From Tetracladium setigerum (Eukaryota > Ascomycota > Leotiomycetes > Helotiales): DNA of 64,000 bases. Shown here piece after piece: positions 60,735 through 64,000 of the stretch (positions are counted from its first letter, which is position 1; each line of letters opens with the position of its first letter). The translations under genes were made by a program, and so were the position numbers. A model generated the notes under the pieces. It had not been told where the DNA came from. It did no database searches and saw only the letters and a list, made by a program, of their open reading frames with translations. The stretch lies in the NCBI GenBank assembly GCA_031472005.1, contig PZJY01000011.1:1116001-1180000 (forward strand), read 5' to 3'.

Positions 60735-62070
60735 TCAGACGTGAACCTTCTTAGCGATCTCGCCCGCCAGATCATCGACGTCCTTATCCTTTTTCTGAGT
60801 CACTGGTTCCTCTTGTGCCTCCTCCGCATCTTCCAATAATTTCTCCTTCAAATCCTCAGCTTCATCCTCCTCCTCCTCATCCTCGTCTTCTTCCTCGCTA
60901 TCATCCTCAAGATCGCTGAGGCTGTCTAGACCCCAGTCATCCTCAATGACCAAATCACCAGCCAGCTTCTCCTTTCTCTCTTCCAAAAGGTCTTTCAGAG
61001 CCGAGATAGCATTATCGTCTTCAGAAAATTTGTTACCGTTGAGTTCAATCTTCTTGAGTGCGGGCAGGGCGTTCTTTGCCGCTGCGGCAAAAGCTTCAAG
61101 GCCTTTGACGGTAATGTCGTTGTATTGCAGTCGCAAGATTTCGAGCTTTTGATTGCTGCCTTTGGACAGGGACTGAGCTACAAGAACACCACCTTTAGCA
61201 CCCAGTAGAGAATCTCCGACACCCAATTCTTGAATTTCAGTCCACCCAGGAATAACAGTTGCCAAAGCCTTGGATCCAATAATCGTAAATGTGTTATCCT
61301 GCAAGTCCAGTACTTGGATCCGCTTCGCGAATTTCAGGCCATCGGTGAGGAGATGCGAAATTCCTTCCTGTCTGATCCCATTTTGCACCATCTTAATGGT
61401 CTTCACGCCGCTGTGTAGGCTATAGGCCTTTGCCCAGGCTGTCATGCTTCCGTTTTCAAGTCGGTTGCGGCCACAGATCACCGTCTCAAGATCTGGGACT
61501 TTCTGGCCTGCGCTGCGTGCCGCTTCCTTTTTGCGTGGAGAGCTGAGAGGGCATCTGCGATCAAGATACCAGCGTGAGGGCCGAGGCCGTTGTTGTTAAG
61601 GATGAGATGTTGGAGGGGAACGTGAGAGGAGAGGAAGGCAACCAATGGTGCTTGGGTGTTAAGGCCAAAGGCATTGTCATTTAAGTTGATGGTATGTAGG
61701 TTTGGGAGTTTGAGGAGCGCAGTGAGGAGCGATGAGAGGGCCTGGGGAATTTCGTTCAGGAGGCGCCCTGTGAATATGTCGGCAAGGTTGGCCACCTGGA
61801 GAGGGGCCGATTAGCGCAAAGCTCAGTCTAAAGGAGTTCCAGTAGAGATGTATCAGATATTACCTTCAGGCTTTTCTTCGTCTCTAAAACCTCACCCAGC
61901 ACTTTACAAGCTTCCACGCCCAGAGTGTTTCCCAGAAGTCTGATCTCCTCAACATCAGGCATATCCCGAAGCGACTTGATGTGAAGCTCTACATCGGCAG
62001 CAGAATCGAGTTTCAATCCTTTGCCCTCTAGGGAGAAGATCTTGTCGGTAGTGGACGTTGTGTTCGCCAT
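60735..62070 (-). CDS. RNA1: Ran GTPase-activating protein Rna1; one apparent base loss
   Basis: Two exons (62070-61864, 61795-60735). The protein is an LRR array: VEEIRLLGNTLGVEACKVL, LHTINLNDNAFGLNT, LQHLILNNNGLGPHAG, VICGRNRLENGS, IKMVQNGIRQEGISHLL, LDLQDNTF, EILRLQYNDIT and KIELNGNKF. It ends in a long acidic tail (DLEDDSEEEDEDEEEEDE), as in yeast and fission yeast Rna1. LRR consensus LxLxxNxxG and the conserved Asn/Arg of repeat 4 fit RanGAP. It stimulates GTP hydrolysis by Ran in the cytoplasm. The frame breaks at T5 61528-61532 (A on the coding strand): DALSALHAK should continue KEAARSAGQKVPDLETVICG but shifts to a stop. One extra base makes 1,269 nt, 422 aa. The gene is essential in yeasts, so a sequencing error is the likely cause. 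Confidence 0.93.
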
Positions 62071-62461
62071 TTTTGCAAAACGTGTACAAAGCACTGTGTG
62101 GATGTTGAGTGGTAGGGTGGGATCTCGTGCTTGGTATCGGTCGAGGAAAGAAGAAAGTTGTTGTCACTGTCGCTGTCGTCTAGAGAGAATTGTGTGTTGG
62201 TGTTGGTGGGGGTGTGTCAATAAAGCTAAGGAGTGGGGTGGATCGATCTCCCGGAACAAAGTAACGCCGCCACTTACCCCTGGTCTTCGGAATTCATCAC
62301 ATCACATCATTCGAGCTGCTTCCTCTCTTGTGCATTACAAATTCACTCAATCAACTTCTCGTCCCAGTCTGTCAAACCCAAACCCAAAGACAACTCCAAC
62401 AGGCTCAGGGAAAACACGTTACCCCCATCGCCATTTATCATAGATACCACATTCACCCACA
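62071..62461. promoter_or_regulatory. Divergent promoter of RNA1 and COX17
   Basis: Only 391 bp separate the two ATGs, so both core promoters and 5' UTRs share this stretch. No clear TATA box was seen. An open frame across it (62021-62443, plus) is featureless. Confidence 0.6.
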
Positions 62462-62800
62462 ATGGCCTCCCAAGCGATCTCAATTCGTATGCGCCTTCTC
62501 CCCATAATTATTCGGACCATTTGCTTACTTACTCTCGTAGCGACAGCAGCAAACTTGGACCTCAAGCCGCAGGCGGAAGCATGTCCTGCTAAACCCAAGG
62601 TAACGCCTCTCTTCCTTGTTCAAGCGCATTGGCCACGGACTGACTCAATTGCACAGCCATGCTGTGTCTGTAAAGAAGAGAAATCCAACCGAGACGAATG
62701 CATGCTGTTTAGTAATGCCAAAGATCCCCAAAAGGACTGCGCAAGCACCATCGACAAGTATAAGAGTTGCATGAAAGGCTTTGGATTTTCGCTGCCGTAG
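62462..62800 (+). CDS. COX17: Cytochrome c oxidase copper chaperone Cox17
   Basis: Three exons (62462-62486, 62541-62599, 62657-62800) sum to 228 nt, 75 aa. KPKPCCVCKEEKSNRDEC is the copper-binding CC motif, followed by the twin CX9C cysteines of the CHCH fold (CCVCKEEKSNRDEC and DCASTIDKYKSC) and the closing MKGFGF typical of Cox17. It carries Cu(I) in the mitochondrial intermembrane space to Sco1 and Cox11 for assembly of complex IV. The introns are 54 and 57 nt, both multiples of three and without stops. The unspliced frame therefore reads as a 112-aa protein with a hydrophobic insert, which an annotator could mistake for a signal anchor. The spliced form matches the family exactly. Confidence 0.96.
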   Translation: MASQAISIRMRLLPIIIRTICLLTLVATAANLDLKPQAEACPAKPKVTPLFLVQAHWPRTDSIAQPCCVCKEEKSNRDECMLFSNAKDPQKDCASTIDKYKSCMKGFGFSLP

Positions 62801-63111
62801 AGAGGAGAGGCGAACAATGCCAGCAACGGCAGGAAGGAAGGAATTGAGTGTAATGTACATATTAGGATAACGCATGGATGGGCGCAATGGGGTTTCGACA
62901 TTGTATAAGATTTGTTTGTACCAAAAGAAACAATTAATGGCAATCACAACTCGGCGCAGACTTGGTAATTTTTAGTTCGTTATTCCATATATATTCTCCT
63001 CCATCTGACCTATCTATTTACCGTAGGAACCTTTCCGGTGCTGCAGTCAACATCGCCACGCCACCAGAAGTAAGAAGACCGACGACGCCACATTGCCCCC
63101 AGAAAATGGTA
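62801..63111. other. Intergenic between convergent COX17 and SEC10
   Basis: Convergent 3' ends. Short minus-strand frames (62620-62947) are antisense to COX17. No gene was seen. Confidence 0.5.
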
Positions 63112-64000
63112 TCACAAACCAGCAAGCACACTTTGAATCCCCACCGAACTCGCATCATCCCGCTTGAGAACAAATGCTCTGAAGTCAGCCTTCTGTAGTT
63201 TCTTTCCTGCACCACCCGGCTGGATTGTTCTCGACCTTTCTCGGAGGGCCTCTGGTCCAATTATAAATATATTCCCAATCTCGCTGAGCACTTCCACCCC
63301 GGATTCTGCATCCTTGCTCAACGGCCAGTCTTTAAGTGTAGATACATATTTCGAGATATCTTTAGTCACCATCAGGCCCCCAGTAGCGTTCACTTGGAAC
63401 TTTTTGAAATGCTCAAAGATGAGATCCCGCACGCTAAGCAAAACCTCGTTGGAAAATGTTTCGAAGTTGTGTCCATCAATCGCTTGTGATGCCAAGGTGC
63501 AAACCCGAGTGAGAAACATGCAGATGGAGGAGCACGTTGCTGTCTGCAAGGTTTCGAGATAGCGGCCACCATCAAGGTCGCTGTCCTTTGGTCTGAAGTC
63601 CAACTTCTTTTGATTTGACAGGGTTCTTGTGACCCAGTTGATGACCGCGATAACGGTGCTTCTCATGATGTTGTTGGTCTTGGACTCTATTCGTTCCACG
63701 GCAGTCTTGGCGAGGCTTTCCATATTACGGCGGACTGCTGTATTTGATTCTGCTAACCGTATCAAAACTGTGTTGATAAAGCGAGACATGAGGCTCGTTA
63801 TCGTAATGGCAGGTTGTAGAGATGGAAGAAAGGCAAGATCGGGCTCGGATTTCAATGTTTCTTGGTATGTGGCCTGGTCGGCAGCCGCATCTAGAGCTGT
63901 CTCGACGTAGACCTGGCCCATGCTGACCAAAAGTAAATTGAGAAGAGCCGAGACATCTTTGGGAGTATCGGTTCCGGTTCCCAGCTCAAGTGCTCTTCGG
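63112..64000 (-). CDS. SEC10: Exocyst complex subunit Sec10, C-terminal part
   Basis: The frame is open from the right window edge to the stop at 63112-63114 (about 295 codons). The true N-terminus lies outside; the Met near 63930 is internal. Family sequence is clear: ITSLMSRFINTVLIRLAESN, KKLDFRPKDSD, YLETLQTATCSSICMFLTR, TLASQAIDGHNFETF and DLIFEHFKKFQVNATGGLMV. Sec10 is one of the eight exocyst proteins that tether secretory vesicles at sites of polar growth, and bridges Sec15 to the rest of the complex. The last ~40 residues are polar, with GGAGKKLQKADFRAFVLKRDD. No break was seen in the visible part. Confidence 0.93.
   Translation of the reverse strand, partial: RRALELGTGTDTPKDVSALLNLLLVSMGQVYVETALDAAADQATYQETLKSEPDLAFLPSLQPAITITSLMSRFINTVLIRLAESNTAVRRNMESLAKTAVERIESKTNNIMRSTVIAVINWVTRTLSNQKKLDFRPKDSDLDGGRYLETLQTATCSSICMFLTRVCTLASQAIDGHNFETFSNEVLLSVRDLIFEHFKKFQVNATGGLMVTKDISKYVSTLKDWPLSKDAESGVEVLSEIGNIFIIGPEALRERSRTIQPGGAGKKLQKADFRAFVLKRDDASSVGIQSVLAGL

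Overview
The window is nuclear DNA of a filamentous ascomycete (Pezizomycotina). Genes are spaced 0.3-3.4 kb apart on both strands. Introns are short (about 45-95 nt) with GT-AG ends and CTAAC/CTGAC-like branch sites. Several families are typical of filamentous fungi, such as a DUF3425-type bZIP factor, Dal5-like transporters and an SFL1/MGA1-type HSF factor. A Leotiomycete origin is my guess only. I see no rRNA, tRNA, CRISPR array, intact transposon or viral gene.

Layout, left to right: PMT2-type protein O-mannosyltransferase (-); zinc alcohol/formaldehyde dehydrogenase-like MDR (-); F-box protein (-); a 2.6 kb spacer; HSF-type transcription factor (+); GRE2-like SDR ketoreductase (-); VNX1-type vacuolar cation/H+ exchanger (-), divergent from the 26S proteasome ATPase RPT6 (+); FGGY-family kinase (+); a small secreted cysteine-rich protein assembled here from four exons (-); bZIP factor (-); scaffold nucleoporin NIC96 with a GLFG-rich N-terminus (-); an AT-rich spacer with tandem and diverged direct repeats; Dal5-like MFS transporter (-); rhodanese-PTP phosphatase (+); an unrecognised 746-aa protein (-); polyphosphate polymerase VTC4 (-) with two CACGTG boxes upstream; a 3.4 kb spacer; NADH-glutamate synthase GLT1 (+); RanGAP RNA1 (-), divergent from COX17 (+); and the C-terminal part of exocyst SEC10 (-), which runs off the right edge.

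The genes are mostly unrelated housekeeping and regulatory genes, not a pathway cluster. Loose themes are the secretory pathway (PMT2, SEC10), vacuolar ions and phosphate (VNX1, VTC4), nuclear transport (NIC96, RNA1) and nitrogen (GLT1, possibly the Dal5-like transporter).

The most striking pattern is at the sequence level. Five conserved genes carry six apparent losses of a single base: two in the HSF factor and one each in NIC96, VTC4, RNA1 and the PTP. At least five sit at mononucleotide runs. In each gene, adding back the missing base or bases makes the summed exon length a multiple of three and restores family sequence. The affected genes include essential ones while a 6.3 kb coding sequence (GLT1) is clean, so I read these as base-call or assembly errors, not gene decay.

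I found no convincing new multi-gene system. The best candidates for new biology are the secreted 12-cysteine protein, the FG-repeat-bearing NIC96, the duplicated AT-rich repeats, and a COX17 gene whose two introns are both stop-free and in frame.
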